From an uncultured Clostridia bacterium (GTDB lineage Bacteria > Bacillota > Clostridia > TANB77 > CAG-508), in the NCBI GenBank assembly GCA_934182465.1, contig CAKPRG010000006.1, forward strand, positions 1 to 64,000: a stretch of DNA of 64,000 bases, in the 5' to 3' direction. The notes beneath the pieces are model-generated. The model did no database searches, was not told where the DNA came from, and saw only the letters and a list, made by a program, of their open reading frames with translations. The translations under genes and the position numbers were made by a program. Shown in pieces: positions 50,372 through 59,306 of this stretch. Every line of letters begins with the position of its first letter. Position 1 is the first letter of the stretch.

Positions 50372-50578
50372 TTATTTTGTATTAAATACTCTACCTATTC
50401 TTTCTTCTATCCATTTTAAAATACTTTCAAAAGTACCTTTTGTACTGTCATCTACTTCAACTGACACACCATTATCATGTGTTTCTGCTGAAATTTTACA
50501 ACCTGAAAGTACAAATAAAAAAGATGTTAAAATAACAATCATTGCAAGAATTAAAACTAAATTTTTAAACTTTTTCAT
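50372..50578 (-). CDS. Small lipoprotein
   Basis: The product of about 68 residues starts MKKFKNLVLILAMIVILTSF and has a lipobox (VLSGCK). The mature part of about 40 residues is acidic and then helical (TFESILKWIEERIGRVFNTK). The ATG four codons into the longer frame is preferred, as GGAG sits upstream. The function is unknown. It is upstream of the cyclophilin gene and in the same direction. Confidence 0.7.
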   Translation of the reverse strand: MKKFKNLVLILAMIVILTSFLFVLSGCKISAETHDNGVSVEVDDSTKGTFESILKWIEERIGRVFNTK

Positions 50579-50654
50579 AAAATCCTCCATTTGCTTTTGT
50601 ATATATTTTATAATAACTTATTTTAATAAAAAAATAAATACTTTTATATCAAAT

Positions 50655-51161
50655 TTATTTTTCATCAAAATAGTTGCTAGTATCTTGCAAATCTTCAAAA
50701 TTCTTTTGTCTTAAAATTTCGTAAGTAATTATAGCCACCGAATTTGATAAATTTAAAGATCTTAAAGTTGGAAGCATTGGAATTCTTATTGTTTTTTCAT
50801 CTAAGTATTTTTCCAAAAGCCATTCTGGTAATCCTTTTGTTTCTTTACCATATAAAACAAAAACTTCGTCCATTACTGAATAGTCTATATCTGTATATTT
50901 TGTTTTTCCTTTTGTAGTTGCAAAAAACATATTATGTTCTTCTGGTTTATATTTTTCTAAAAATTCATCTAAAGAATCATGCTCTTCTATATCTAATTTA
51001 TCCCAATAGTCTAGTCCTGATCTTTTTAGATATTTGTCATCGATTTGAAATCCTAAAGGATGAACTAAATGTAATTTTGCACCTGTTATAGCACAAGTTC
51101 TTGCTATGTTTCCTGTATTTTGTGGAATTTCTGGTTCTACCATTACTATATTTAATTTCAT
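50655..51161 (-). CDS. trmL: tRNA (cytidine(34)-2'-O)-methyltransferase
   Basis: The 168-residue SPOUT-class protein begins LNIVMVEPEIPQNTGNIART and has DYWDKLDIEEHDSLDEF, VLYGKETKGLPEWLL and the knot-forming LRSLNLSNSVAI. TrmL methylates the wobble ribose of tRNA-Leu isoacceptors. It is a single-gene unit. Confidence 0.93.
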   Translation of the reverse strand: MKLNIVMVEPEIPQNTGNIARTCAITGAKLHLVHPLGFQIDDKYLKRSGLDYWDKLDIEEHDSLDEFLEKYKPEEHNMFFATTKGKTKYTDIDYSVMDEVFVLYGKETKGLPEWLLEKYLDEKTIRIPMLPTLRSLNLSNSVAIITYEILRQKNFEDLQDTSNYFDEK

Positions 51162-51273
51162 TTTTATAAAGCCTCCATATTTTAAATATGTTTTGATTAT
51201 AGCACATATTATTATATTTTAAAAGTTATTATTTCATTGCTATTTTTAAAATTTGTTGAAATCAAGGCTTTTA

Positions 51274-51302
51274 TTGGAAAAAATGAAAATCTGTGTTATA
51301 AT
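51274..51302 (+). promoter_or_regulatory. Promoter of the eight-repeat protein gene
   Basis: TTGGAA (51274-51279) and TATAAT (51297-51302) are 17 bases apart, with GTG-TATAAT context. About 100 bases of untranslated leader follow. Confidence 0.65.
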
Positions 51303-51407
51303 TAACAAAATTTTAAGATAAAATATACGAATTATAAAATAATATGATCACTTTGAATTTTTTTAAAAGAATTAAAAAATAGATTTATTACATAGTTAGG
51401 AGAAAAA

Positions 51408-54086
51408 ATGATATTTTCTGTCGAAAAGAAGCAATCCTCTATAAAGAGAAATAGAAAAAAATTAAGAAAAGAAATGATAAAAAAAGAAAACTTTCATATA
51501 AATGATTTAATAGATTATGAAAAATTTTTAAAATTATATCAATTATATGGACATGAATTAAGCGAATCAGAATTTGCCAGTTCTTTTTTAGATCTTTCTA
51601 TAAACGATTTATATACTTTGAAAAAAAATAGATGTAAAGTTTTAAAAAAAGAAGAAATTGATGATTCTGAAATAATATCATTAAAATTGAAAATGATTAA
51701 AGAACTAAATTTAAAAAGTGGACAATCATTATCATACGAAGAAATAGAAGAGTTATATAATAATACAGAAACTATATTGCCTTTAGTATTATTCGCTGAA
51801 AAAATTTTAGATGTTTCTAGTCATTCTTTATCTACTATAAAAAATAATTCTTCTAAGAAAGCAACAATTTTTAATAACACAGAAAAAGAATATTTTTCAG
51901 AAGAACCCCTTGAACAATTGATACAAAAAATAAAAAAATTACAAATAGAAAAAACACAAAAAAATCAAATTTTAAAAGATGCAATTGCATTAGATAGAAA
52001 TTTACATATAGGAGATTCAATAACTTCAACTGAATTTTCAGAATTATATGAAATTTATGGAAAAAATTATTACACTAATTATGAATTTGCAAGGGAAATA
52101 TTAGGCTTATCTGAAGGAAAAGCTAGAAATATAATAAATAAAAAAATTGATTCAATACAAATATGGAATAATGAAAATGTATCATTAGAATATTTGTTAA
52201 AATTAAGAGAAAATATTATACAAGAAGAAAATTTACATATGCGAGATAAAATACAAGACTATCAAGAATTCAAAAAATTATTTAAAAAATATTCAGGAAT
52301 ATTATCTGAGAAAATGTTTGCGACAGAAATTTTAGATATACCATTATGTAGCTATAAAAATTTAAAAGAAGGTATGTTTACAGCTGGTATTTTAACTGAT
52401 ATAGATATTCCAAATGATTTTTTCGTAAAACAAAGAGAAGAAATAATAAAAAATGAAAATGTTTATAATGGACTTAGTATAAGCTATGATGAATTTTTAG
52501 AATTATATAAAAAATATGGTTTTGTTGTATGGGATACAGATTTTGCAACAAAAATTTTAGATATATCTCAAGGACAATTTGGTTGTTTAAAAAATGGAAC
52601 ATATAATAGAGCAAGAATATTAAGTAAAATATCTGATCAAACTAATAGAATAGATATCAAAAAATTAAGAAATATTGTTATAGAAGAAAATAATTTGCAT
52701 ATAGAAGACTCAATTTCTGGAAAAACATTTACTAAACTATATGATAAATACGGATTTGGAATGAGTAAAAAAGATTTTGCATATAAAATTTTAGATATAA
52801 AAGAAGCAAGATTAAATTGTATATTAAGAAATGAAAAAGATAATGCAACAATCTTAAGAAATGAATTTTTAGATAAAGAGCTTATTGATGAAATAAAAAA
52901 AGATGTATTTAGAAATAGTGGTTATAATACTAGTGATATGATAGATTATGAAGAATTTAAAGAACTATATCAAAAATACGGAAGAAAACTTTCAGAATAC
53001 CAATTTGCAGAAAAAATATTATATTTAACTAATAGTAATTTTAATATTATAAAAGAAAAAAAAGATAGGAAAACTAAAATTTTTGCAAATTTAAAATTAT
53101 CCGATGCTTATATTGCAACATTAAAATCTAAAATTGTAGATAAACATCTTTTATATTATAAACAAAATATAACTCCTCAATTTTTTAAAAAGATATATTC
53201 AAATACAAGAACAGTACTTTCAGAATCTGAATTTGCAATGAAAATTTTAGAAATAAGTAGACAAGTTTACTATAAAGCTTGTATTAGTGGTGAAAATGAT
53301 ACATTTAGAATATTATCCGTTTCTGGAAGTATGGAAAACAAACCTAAATTTGAAGCTAAACAAAGTGAAAGAATACAAATTATGTTAGGAAATGGTAGTT
53401 CATATACAGATTTATTAGCTTCATCAAATTTATTAAAAGAAGATTTAAAAGAAAAAATAAAAACTTCTTCTAATTTGCAATTAGCCAAAAACAATTATGT
53501 TTTAGATATTGTTAGAAACAATCAAAACGCTGAAGAAGAAATGATAAATCTTTTAGGCATAACAGATGAAGATTTAGAGATTGCAAAAGAAAAAATAAAA
53601 CAAGAAAATAATTTTTTAAAACTACAAAAAAGATGTTTTGATATTATTGATGACATGAAAGAAACTAAACATAGTAAACAAATACTAAATGATTATATAA
53701 ATAGTTGTCAAAAAACATACGAAAAAGATTTAACAAAAATGCCATATAATACTCTAGAGATTTTAAATTCAGTTTTAGAATATACAGCAACAACAAATAT
53801 AGAAGATATTAAGTTTTTTATTCAGGCATGTATAACAAAAACCGATTTTTATAGAGCTAATAATTTTATAACATATTCAATGCAAACACCAGATATAAAC
53901 ATTGAATTTAAAAAGAACCTACAAGAATTAAGACAGCATATAAAACATTCTATAAAAAAATATAAAGCCGTACAACTTATTTATTCTGGAGTAGATTTAA
54001 AAAGCATAAGAAAACTTACAGATTTATCTGAAACTGAAATTTTAAAAATAGCAAAAAACTTAAGAAGAGAAAAAGAAAAAATTTAA
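51408..54086 (+). CDS. 892-residue protein of eight tandem modules, unknown family
   Basis: Eight modules of about 75-90 residues span roughly residues 25-645. Each follows the pattern: short helix ending NLHxxDxIxYxEF, then ELYxKYGxxLSExxFAxxILDIS, then a helix with Y/F-xx-LK and a turn leading to IL or IF. The second half of each module looks like a helix-turn-helix in which LSExxFAxxIL is the first helix. A different C-terminal part (about 650-892) ends in an HTH-like AVQLIYSGVDLKSIRKLTDL. No signal peptide or membrane segment is present. I know of no named family; a modular nucleic-acid-binding or scaffold protein is suggested. The gene has its own promoter and AGGAG site. Two small genes follow. 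Confidence 0.65.
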   Translation: MIFSVEKKQSSIKRNRKKLRKEMIKKENFHINDLIDYEKFLKLYQLYGHELSESEFASSFLDLSINDLYTLKKNRCKVLKKEEIDDSEIISLKLKMIKELNLKSGQSLSYEEIEELYNNTETILPLVLFAEKILDVSSHSLSTIKNNSSKKATIFNNTEKEYFSEEPLEQLIQKIKKLQIEKTQKNQILKDAIALDRNLHIGDSITSTEFSELYEIYGKNYYTNYEFAREILGLSEGKARNIINKKIDSIQIWNNENVSLEYLLKLRENIIQEENLHMRDKIQDYQEFKKLFKKYSGILSEKMFATEILDIPLCSYKNLKEGMFTAGILTDIDIPNDFFVKQREEIIKNENVYNGLSISYDEFLELYKKYGFVVWDTDFATKILDISQGQFGCLKNGTYNRARILSKISDQTNRIDIKKLRNIVIEENNLHIEDSISGKTFTKLYDKYGFGMSKKDFAYKILDIKEARLNCILRNEKDNATILRNEFLDKELIDEIKKDVFRNSGYNTSDMIDYEEFKELYQKYGRKLSEYQFAEKILYLTNSNFNIIKEKKDRKTKIFANLKLSDAYIATLKSKIVDKHLLYYKQNITPQFFKKIYSNTRTVLSESEFAMKILEISRQVYYKACISGENDTFRILSVSGSMENKPKFEAKQSERIQIMLGNGSSYTDLLASSNLLKEDLKEKIKTSSNLQLAKNNYVLDIVRNNQNAEEEMINLLGITDEDLEIAKEKIKQENNFLKLQKRCFDIIDDMKETKHSKQILNDYINSCQKTYEKDLTKMPYNTLEILNSVLEYTATTNIEDIKFFIQACITKTDFYRANNFITYSMQTPDINIEFKKNLQELRQHIKHSIKKYKAVQLIYSGVDLKSIRKLTDLSETEILKIAKNLRREKEKI

Positions 54087-54207
54087 TGTGCAAATTTCAA
54101 ATTTATTCAATAATTATTTGAAATTTTGTTATATTATTATTATAATATTTTATATATTAATTAATTTTTTATAAATTTTTTATAAATTTACAAAGGAGGA
54201 ATTTTAT

Positions 54208-54600
54208 TTGAAAGCTATTTTTCCTTGCAAAGGAACTATTATTTTAAATAAACAAGATTTAGAACCATTAAAAGCTTTTTATAAATCAGAATTAATGCGT
54301 TCCCAAATGTATGATTTTTATAGAAATTCAAAAGATATTTTACAAGTAAACAATTTCACTTATATTCCACAAGGAATTAATATTATACTAAATAAAGATT
54401 CTTTACTTGAATTAAATACATTAAAAGAGGTGCTTGGTATAAAACAAAAAACTTCAAAGACTGTTAAACCATCAAGTACACATATACCAGAAATTTCACC
54501 AACTGATTATTCTGAGGTTGAAAATTATGAAGATGATTTAATTGATGATGGAGATATTTTGTCTAATCCGTTTTTTACAACTTTAAAACCATTAGATTAA
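54208..54600 (+). CDS. Hypothetical 130-residue protein
   Basis: The start is TTG with AAAGGAGG 9 bases before it. The product has a compact N-terminal half (KAIFPCKGTIILNKQDLEPL, YIPQGINIILNKDSLLEL) and an acidic, Pro/Thr/Ser-rich tail ending in PFFTTLKPLD. No family is recognised. It is the second gene after the eight-repeat protein and probably shares a transcript with the next small gene. Confidence 0.6.
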   Translation: MKAIFPCKGTIILNKQDLEPLKAFYKSELMRSQMYDFYRNSKDILQVNNFTYIPQGINIILNKDSLLELNTLKEVLGIKQKTSKTVKPSSTHIPEISPTDYSEVENYEDDLIDDGDILSNPFFTTLKPLD

Positions 54601-54630
54601 ATTTTATAAAAGCACGAAAGGAAATAATAT

Positions 54631-54906
54631 ATGGATAATTTTCTATTTTTAGATACAGATAATAATGAACTAAATTTAAAATTAGTTGCTTCATTTTTCT
54701 GTCCTCAAACAAAAAAAAGCTATGTAATTATTGATAATCAAGAAAAAATTTTTAGTAGTAATAGTAGTTACAATAACTTAGATGTTTTAGAGATAGCTGC
54801 TTTTTCTGGTAAAGATATTAAATTAAAAGAAATTCAAGATGATGAATGGGAAATTGTAAAAAATTTTATTTATGAAAACATTTTTGGAAAAATAAAAGGT
54901 GCTTAA
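54631..54906 (+). CDS. Hypothetical 91-residue protein, DUF1292-like fold possible
   Basis: The product has LKLVASFFCPQTKKSYVIID followed by a block ending DDEWEIVKNFIYENI, a strand-strand-helix pattern that weakly resembles DUF1292 proteins such as the one at 15249-15569. GAAAGGAA precedes the ATG. It follows the 54208 gene by 30 bases. The function is unknown. Confidence 0.55.
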   Translation: MDNFLFLDTDNNELNLKLVASFFCPQTKKSYVIIDNQEKIFSSNSSYNNLDVLEIAAFSGKDIKLKEIQDDEWEIVKNFIYENIFGKIKGA

Positions 54907-54913
54907 TTTAACA

Positions 54914-55651
54914 TTAAGCACTATGATTTTCATTATATATTCCTAAAATTTCTTTTGCTTTTTGCACTTCTTCATCTGTTGGAATTTTTACATCTTTTAA
55001 TGGATATTCAATCCCCATTTCTTCCCATTTGAATTTTCCTAAATCATGATATGGTAAAATTTCTACTTTTTTTACAGTTTTTAAACTAATTATAAAATCT
55101 TTTAATTTTTTCAAATCGTTCTCATCATCTGTATACCCAGGAACTAGTACTTGTCTTATCCACATTGGTATATTATTTTCTGATAAGTAGTTTGCAAAAT
55201 CCAAATTATTTTTATTAGAAACTCCAGTTAATTTTTTACATTTCTCATCGTCAATATGTTTAATATCCAATATTACTAAATCTGTATATTTTAGCAATTC
55301 TTTTATATCATCATTTATTTTTATGCTTCCTGCAGTATCTAAAGCAGTATGAATATTTTGCTGTTTTAGTTTTTTAAATAATTCTATTAAAAATTTTGCT
55401 TGTAATAAAGGTTCACCACCAGAAACTGTAACACCACCATTTGATGCATTTATATATGGTTTGCATCTTTCTATTTTTGATATTATTGCATCTGTTGTAT
55501 ATTCAGTTCCACCTGCATAATTCCAAGTATCTCTATTATGGCAATATTTACATTGTAAAGGACAACCTTGCATAAAAACTACATATCTTATTCCTGGTCC
55601 ATCTACTGTTCCAAATGATTCAAATGAGTGTATTTTTCCTAAATTTTCCAA
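54914..55651 (-). CDS. pflA: Pyruvate formate-lyase activating enzyme
   Basis: The 245-residue radical SAM protein has the CxxxCxxC cluster in GCPLQCKYCHNRDTW, preceded by SFESFGTVDGPGIRYVVFMQ, and the glycine-rich GGVTVSGGEPLLQ. It makes the glycyl radical on PflB. It lies downstream of pflB in the same direction, with a repeat copy (55667-55700) in the 107-base gap. Confidence 0.96.
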   Translation of the reverse strand: MENLGKIHSFESFGTVDGPGIRYVVFMQGCPLQCKYCHNRDTWNYAGGTEYTTDAIISKIERCKPYINASNGGVTVSGGEPLLQAKFLIELFKKLKQQNIHTALDTAGSIKINDDIKELLKYTDLVILDIKHIDDEKCKKLTGVSNKNNLDFANYLSENNIPMWIRQVLVPGYTDDENDLKKLKDFIISLKTVKKVEILPYHDLGKFKWEEMGIEYPLKDVKIPTDEEVQKAKEILGIYNENHSA

Positions 55652-55666
55652 AATAATCCTCCTCTA

Positions 55667-55700
55667 TATAATAGGAAAGTGCTCTACACTTCCTATTATA
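55667..55700. repeat. Dispersed intergenic repeat, copy C
   Basis: This near-palindrome (TATAATAGGAA-GTG...CAC-TTCCTATTATA) matches the inner part of copies A and B: TAGGAAGTG, a short loop, then GCACTTTC. It lies between pflB and pflA and could act as an RNA-processing or attenuation hairpin separating their expression. Confidence 0.6.
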
Positions 55701-55758
55701 CAATAAAGGTGGAGTATAACTTTCCACCTTTATTTTAATAATTGATATTATTTTTTAT

Positions 55759-57993
55759 TTACATTCTTTCGTGTATTGTTCTGTTAATAACATCTAATTG
55801 TTGTTCTCTTGTTAATTTTATAAAGTTAACAGCATATCCTGATACACGAATTGTTAATTGTGGATATTTTTCTGGATGATCCATTGCATCTAAAAGTAAT
55901 GCTCTATCAAAAACATTTACATTTACATGGTGACTTAATTGGCAGAAATATCCATCTAATAAAGCTGTTAAGTTTTTGACTCTTGTTTCTTCATCTTTTC
56001 CAAGAGCTCCTGGTACTATAGCAAATGTATATGAAATTCCATCTTCTGAATGTTTGTAATTTAATTTTGCTAAAGAATTTAATACTGCAACTGCTCCGTT
56101 TGTATCTCTTCCATGAAGTGGGTTTGCACCTGGTCCAAATGGTGTTCCAGCTCTTCTTCCATCTGGTGTATTTCCTGTTGCTTTTCCATATACAACATTT
56201 GATGTGATTGTTAAAATACTCATTGTTGGTTTTGCATTTCTATAAGTTTTTTGTTTTCTTAATTTATCCATAAATGTTTTTTGAATTTTAACAGCAATTT
56301 CATCAACTCTATCATCATCATTTCCGTATTTTGGGAAATCACCTTCGATTTGATAATCTACTGCTAGTCCTGTTTCATCACGAATTACTTTTACTTTAGC
56401 ATATTTCATTGCTGAGAATGAATCTGCTACAATTGATAAACCAGCAATACCACAAGCCATTGTTCTTAAAATGTCTTTGTCATGTAAAGCCATTTCTAAG
56501 CTTTCATAAGCATATTTATCGTGCATGTAATGAATTATATTTAAAGCATCCATATAAATACCAGCTACATAATCCATCATTTGATCAAATCTTTCCCAAA
56601 CTTCATCATAATCTAAATATTCTGATGTAATTGGTGCAAATTTGGGTGTTATTTGTTTTCCAGAAACCTCATCTCTACCACCATTAATTGCATAAGTTAA
56701 TGTTTTAGCTAAGTTTGCTCTAGCTCCAAAGAATTGCATTTGTTTACCAATTTGCATTGCACTAACACAACAAGCAATTCCATAATCATCTCCCCAATAT
56801 TCTCTCATTAAGTCATCATTTTCATATTGGATTGCACTTGTTTTTATAGAAATTTCTGCACAGAAATTTTTGAATCCTTCTGGTAATCTTGTTGACCATA
56901 AAACTGTTAAGTTTGGTTCTGGTGAAGGACCTAATGTATTTAATGTATTTAAAACTCTGAATGAGTTTTTAGTAACTAATGTTCTACCATCAATTCCCAT
57001 ACCACCAATACTTTCTGTTACCCAAACTGGATCTCCACTAAATAATTCATCATATTCTGGTGTTCTTAAGAAACGAACTAATCTTAATTTCATTACAAAA
57101 TGATCCATTAATTCTTGTGCTTCGTCTTCTGTAATGTATCCAGCTTTTAAATCTCTTTCGATATATATATCTAAGAAAGTTGATGTTCTACCTAAACTCA
57201 TAGCTGCACCATTTTGTTGTTTTACAGCTCCTAAGTATCCGAAATATAACCATTGAATAGCTTCTCTTGAATTGCTAGCAGGTTTTGAAATATCAAATCC
57301 ATAACTTGCTGCCATTTTCTTTAAGTCTTCTAATGCTTTAATTTGTTCACTAATTTCTTCTCTTTCTCTAATAATTTCCTCTGACATATAATTTCCACGA
57401 GTATTAGCAAAATCTTCTTTTTTGCAAACGATTAATTCATCAACACCATATAAAGCAACTCTTCTGTAATCTCCTATAATTCTTCCACGTCCATATCCAT
57501 CTGGTAATCCTGTAACTAAATGTGCACTTCTAGCAGCTCTTATTTCTGGTGTATATGCTGAGAAAACTCCATCATTATGTGTTTTTCTATAATTGTGATA
57601 AATATCTTCTATTTTGTCAGATACTTTCATTCCATAAGCTTCACAAGATTTTTCAACTATTCTTATTCCACCTTCTGGCATTATTGCTCTTTTTAAAGGA
57701 GCATCTGTTTGAAGTCCAACTATTGTTTCTAAATCTTTATCTATATAACCTGGTGCATGACTTGTAATTGTTGATGCAACATCTGTTGAAGCATCTAAAA
57801 CACCACCATTTTCTCTTTCTTTTTTATAAAGTTCTAAAACTTCATCCCATAGTTTTTTTGTTTTTTCTGTTGGTCCTGCTAAAAATTTTGCATCACCTTC
57901 ATATGGAGTATAGTTCTTTTGAATGAAATCTCTTACATTGATTTCTTTTTCCCATTTTCCTGTGTTAAAACCATTCCACACACTATATTTCAT
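55759..57993 (-). CDS. pflB: Formate C-acetyltransferase (pyruvate formate-lyase)
   Basis: The 744-residue protein is full length. The active-site cysteine pair is in GIACCVSAMQIGKQ (about 400) and the glycyl-radical site is in RVSGYAVNFIKLTREQQ near the C-terminus. It converts pyruvate and CoA to acetyl-CoA and formate under anaerobic conditions, so the organism ferments. AAGGAGGAAA precedes the ATG. The following pflA gene supplies the activase. Confidence 0.97.
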   Translation of the reverse strand: MKYSVWNGFNTGKWEKEINVRDFIQKNYTPYEGDAKFLAGPTEKTKKLWDEVLELYKKERENGGVLDASTDVASTITSHAPGYIDKDLETIVGLQTDAPLKRAIMPEGGIRIVEKSCEAYGMKVSDKIEDIYHNYRKTHNDGVFSAYTPEIRAARSAHLVTGLPDGYGRGRIIGDYRRVALYGVDELIVCKKEDFANTRGNYMSEEIIREREEISEQIKALEDLKKMAASYGFDISKPASNSREAIQWLYFGYLGAVKQQNGAAMSLGRTSTFLDIYIERDLKAGYITEDEAQELMDHFVMKLRLVRFLRTPEYDELFSGDPVWVTESIGGMGIDGRTLVTKNSFRVLNTLNTLGPSPEPNLTVLWSTRLPEGFKNFCAEISIKTSAIQYENDDLMREYWGDDYGIACCVSAMQIGKQMQFFGARANLAKTLTYAINGGRDEVSGKQITPKFAPITSEYLDYDEVWERFDQMMDYVAGIYMDALNIIHYMHDKYAYESLEMALHDKDILRTMACGIAGLSIVADSFSAMKYAKVKVIRDETGLAVDYQIEGDFPKYGNDDDRVDEIAVKIQKTFMDKLRKQKTYRNAKPTMSILTITSNVVYGKATGNTPDGRRAGTPFGPGANPLHGRDTNGAVAVLNSLAKLNYKHSEDGISYTFAIVPGALGKDEETRVKNLTALLDGYFCQLSHHVNVNVFDRALLLDAMDHPEKYPQLTIRVSGYAVNFIKLTREQQLDVINRTIHERM

Positions 57994-58210
57994 ATTTTCC
58001 TCCTTCTTTTGTTTGCATAGTCTTATATTTTTATGAAAAATACACTACAAACTTTAAATTTATTTGATTTTAAATTTTATTGTTAAGTTTTATTTATATT
58101 TTGTCTTTTACTTTCACTGTCTATTCTCAATTTTAGATTTTAACATATACTACAAAAAAAGACAATATTAGCAAAATGAATTTTGTGTAAATTTTTGTAT
58201 AAAAAACGCA

Positions 58211-58238
58211 TTTGTTTTTTTATTATATTATGATATAA
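58211..58238 (+). promoter_or_regulatory. Probable promoter of maf
   Basis: TTGTTT (58211-58216) and TATAAT (58233-58238) are 16 bases apart, 44 bases before the maf start codon. Confidence 0.5.
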
Positions 58239-58281
58239 TTTTTTTGATATTATTATACAAAATAAGAAAGGAATAAAATTT

Positions 58282-58863
58282 ATGAAAATTATATTAGCTT
58301 CAAAATCTCCAAGAAGAAAAGAATTAATGGATTTAGCAGGATTTGATTATGAAATTTTAGTAAGTGATGTTGATGAAATTGTAACAGAAGATATATCATT
58401 AGAAGAAAAATCAAAAGAAATTGCTTTTCGAAAAGCAAAAAAGATTTTTGACAACACTCAAGGAGATAGAATTATAATCGGTGCAGATACTCTTGTAATA
58501 AAAAATAATGAAGCTTTAGGAAAGCCTAAAACTCGCCAAGAAGCAATTTCGATGTTAAAGAAAATCCAAGGAACTTCACACACAATATATACTAGTTTAG
58601 TTGTATTAATTGAAAATGCTGGTGAATATAAAGAATACAAAGAACTTTTTCAAGTCGAAGTATTTGTAAAAGAAATGAGTAATCAAGAAATTGAAAACTA
58701 TGTAGATACAAATTATGATGATGTTTTTGACAAAGCAGGTTCTTATGCAATTCAAGGTAGATTTTCAATATTTATTCAAAAAATCATAGGTGATTTTCCA
58801 ACTGCAATTGGTCTTCCTATTCAAAGAATTTATGATATATTAAAAGAAAATGATAGTTTATAA
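58282..58863 (+). CDS. maf: Maf family nucleotide pyrophosphatase
   Basis: The 193-residue protein starts MKIILASKSPRRKELMDLAG and has IIGADTLVIKNNEALGKPKT and DKAGSYAIQGRFSIFIQKI, the standard Maf/YhdE motifs. It hydrolyses modified or canonical nucleoside triphosphates and affects division in overexpression studies. AAAGGAA precedes the ATG. It is a single gene divergent from pflB. Confidence 0.94.
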   Translation: MKIILASKSPRRKELMDLAGFDYEILVSDVDEIVTEDISLEEKSKEIAFRKAKKIFDNTQGDRIIIGADTLVIKNNEALGKPKTRQEAISMLKKIQGTSHTIYTSLVVLIENAGEYKEYKELFQVEVFVKEMSNQEIENYVDTNYDDVFDKAGSYAIQGRFSIFIQKIIGDFPTAIGLPIQRIYDILKENDSL

Positions 58864-58881
58864 TATTTTAATTTATAAAAA

Positions 58882-58912
58882 GGCTGTTTAGTATTTTTAT
58901 TACTAAACAGCC
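58882..58912 (-). terminator. Perfect 12-bp hairpin after maf
   Basis: GGCTGTTTAGTA (58882-58893) and TACTAAACAGCC (58901-58912) pair perfectly. The T-run is present only on the minus strand (TTTTTAT), so it is a full terminator for leftward transcription and a weaker one for maf. Confidence 0.65.
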
Positions 58913-59306
58913 AAAAATATTATAGAGTTTCATTACTCATACTTCAAAATTTTATTTATTAGTATTATATTCATTTATATATAGTTAGTTTGTATTATGT
59001 ATTAAGTTAAATCAAAAAATCCATTAAAAAAAAATTATCTAAGGTTGTGTTTAAAGAAATATATTATCATAAATTCATAAAAGACAATACTTTATTTATA
59101 TTTTAATATATCACCCTCTTTCTTTAAAAAGCTTTTTTATGCTTTTTATTTTTTTTGTTTTTATTTTATGCATCACCTCCTTTACATATATTTTTATCTT
59201 ATTGCTTACATCACTTCCTAACATTTAATATATATTTTTACACTTTAAAAATTTACCTTTAGTATTTAGTATTTACTATCATAACTTTTTAATATATATT
59301 TGAATT
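58913..59306. other. Gene-poor stretch between maf and surface-protein gene
   Basis: It is AT-rich, with no protein of normal size. The only notable element is a near-perfect Shine-Dalgarno complement (59172-59183, minus strand) touching a 20-codon basic frame at 59111-59173, listed separately. Confidence 0.5.
59111..59173 (-). CDS. Possible 20-residue basic peptide
   Basis: The frame MHKIKTKKIKSIKKLFKERG ends at TGA. The sequence AAAGGAGGTGAT just before and overlapping the ATG is the full complement of the 16S rRNA 3' end, but the spacing to the ATG is only about 2 bases. It is either a real small peptide with unusual initiation or a ribosome-binding element without a product. Confidence 0.3.
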   Translation of the reverse strand: MHKIKTKKIKSIKKLFKERG

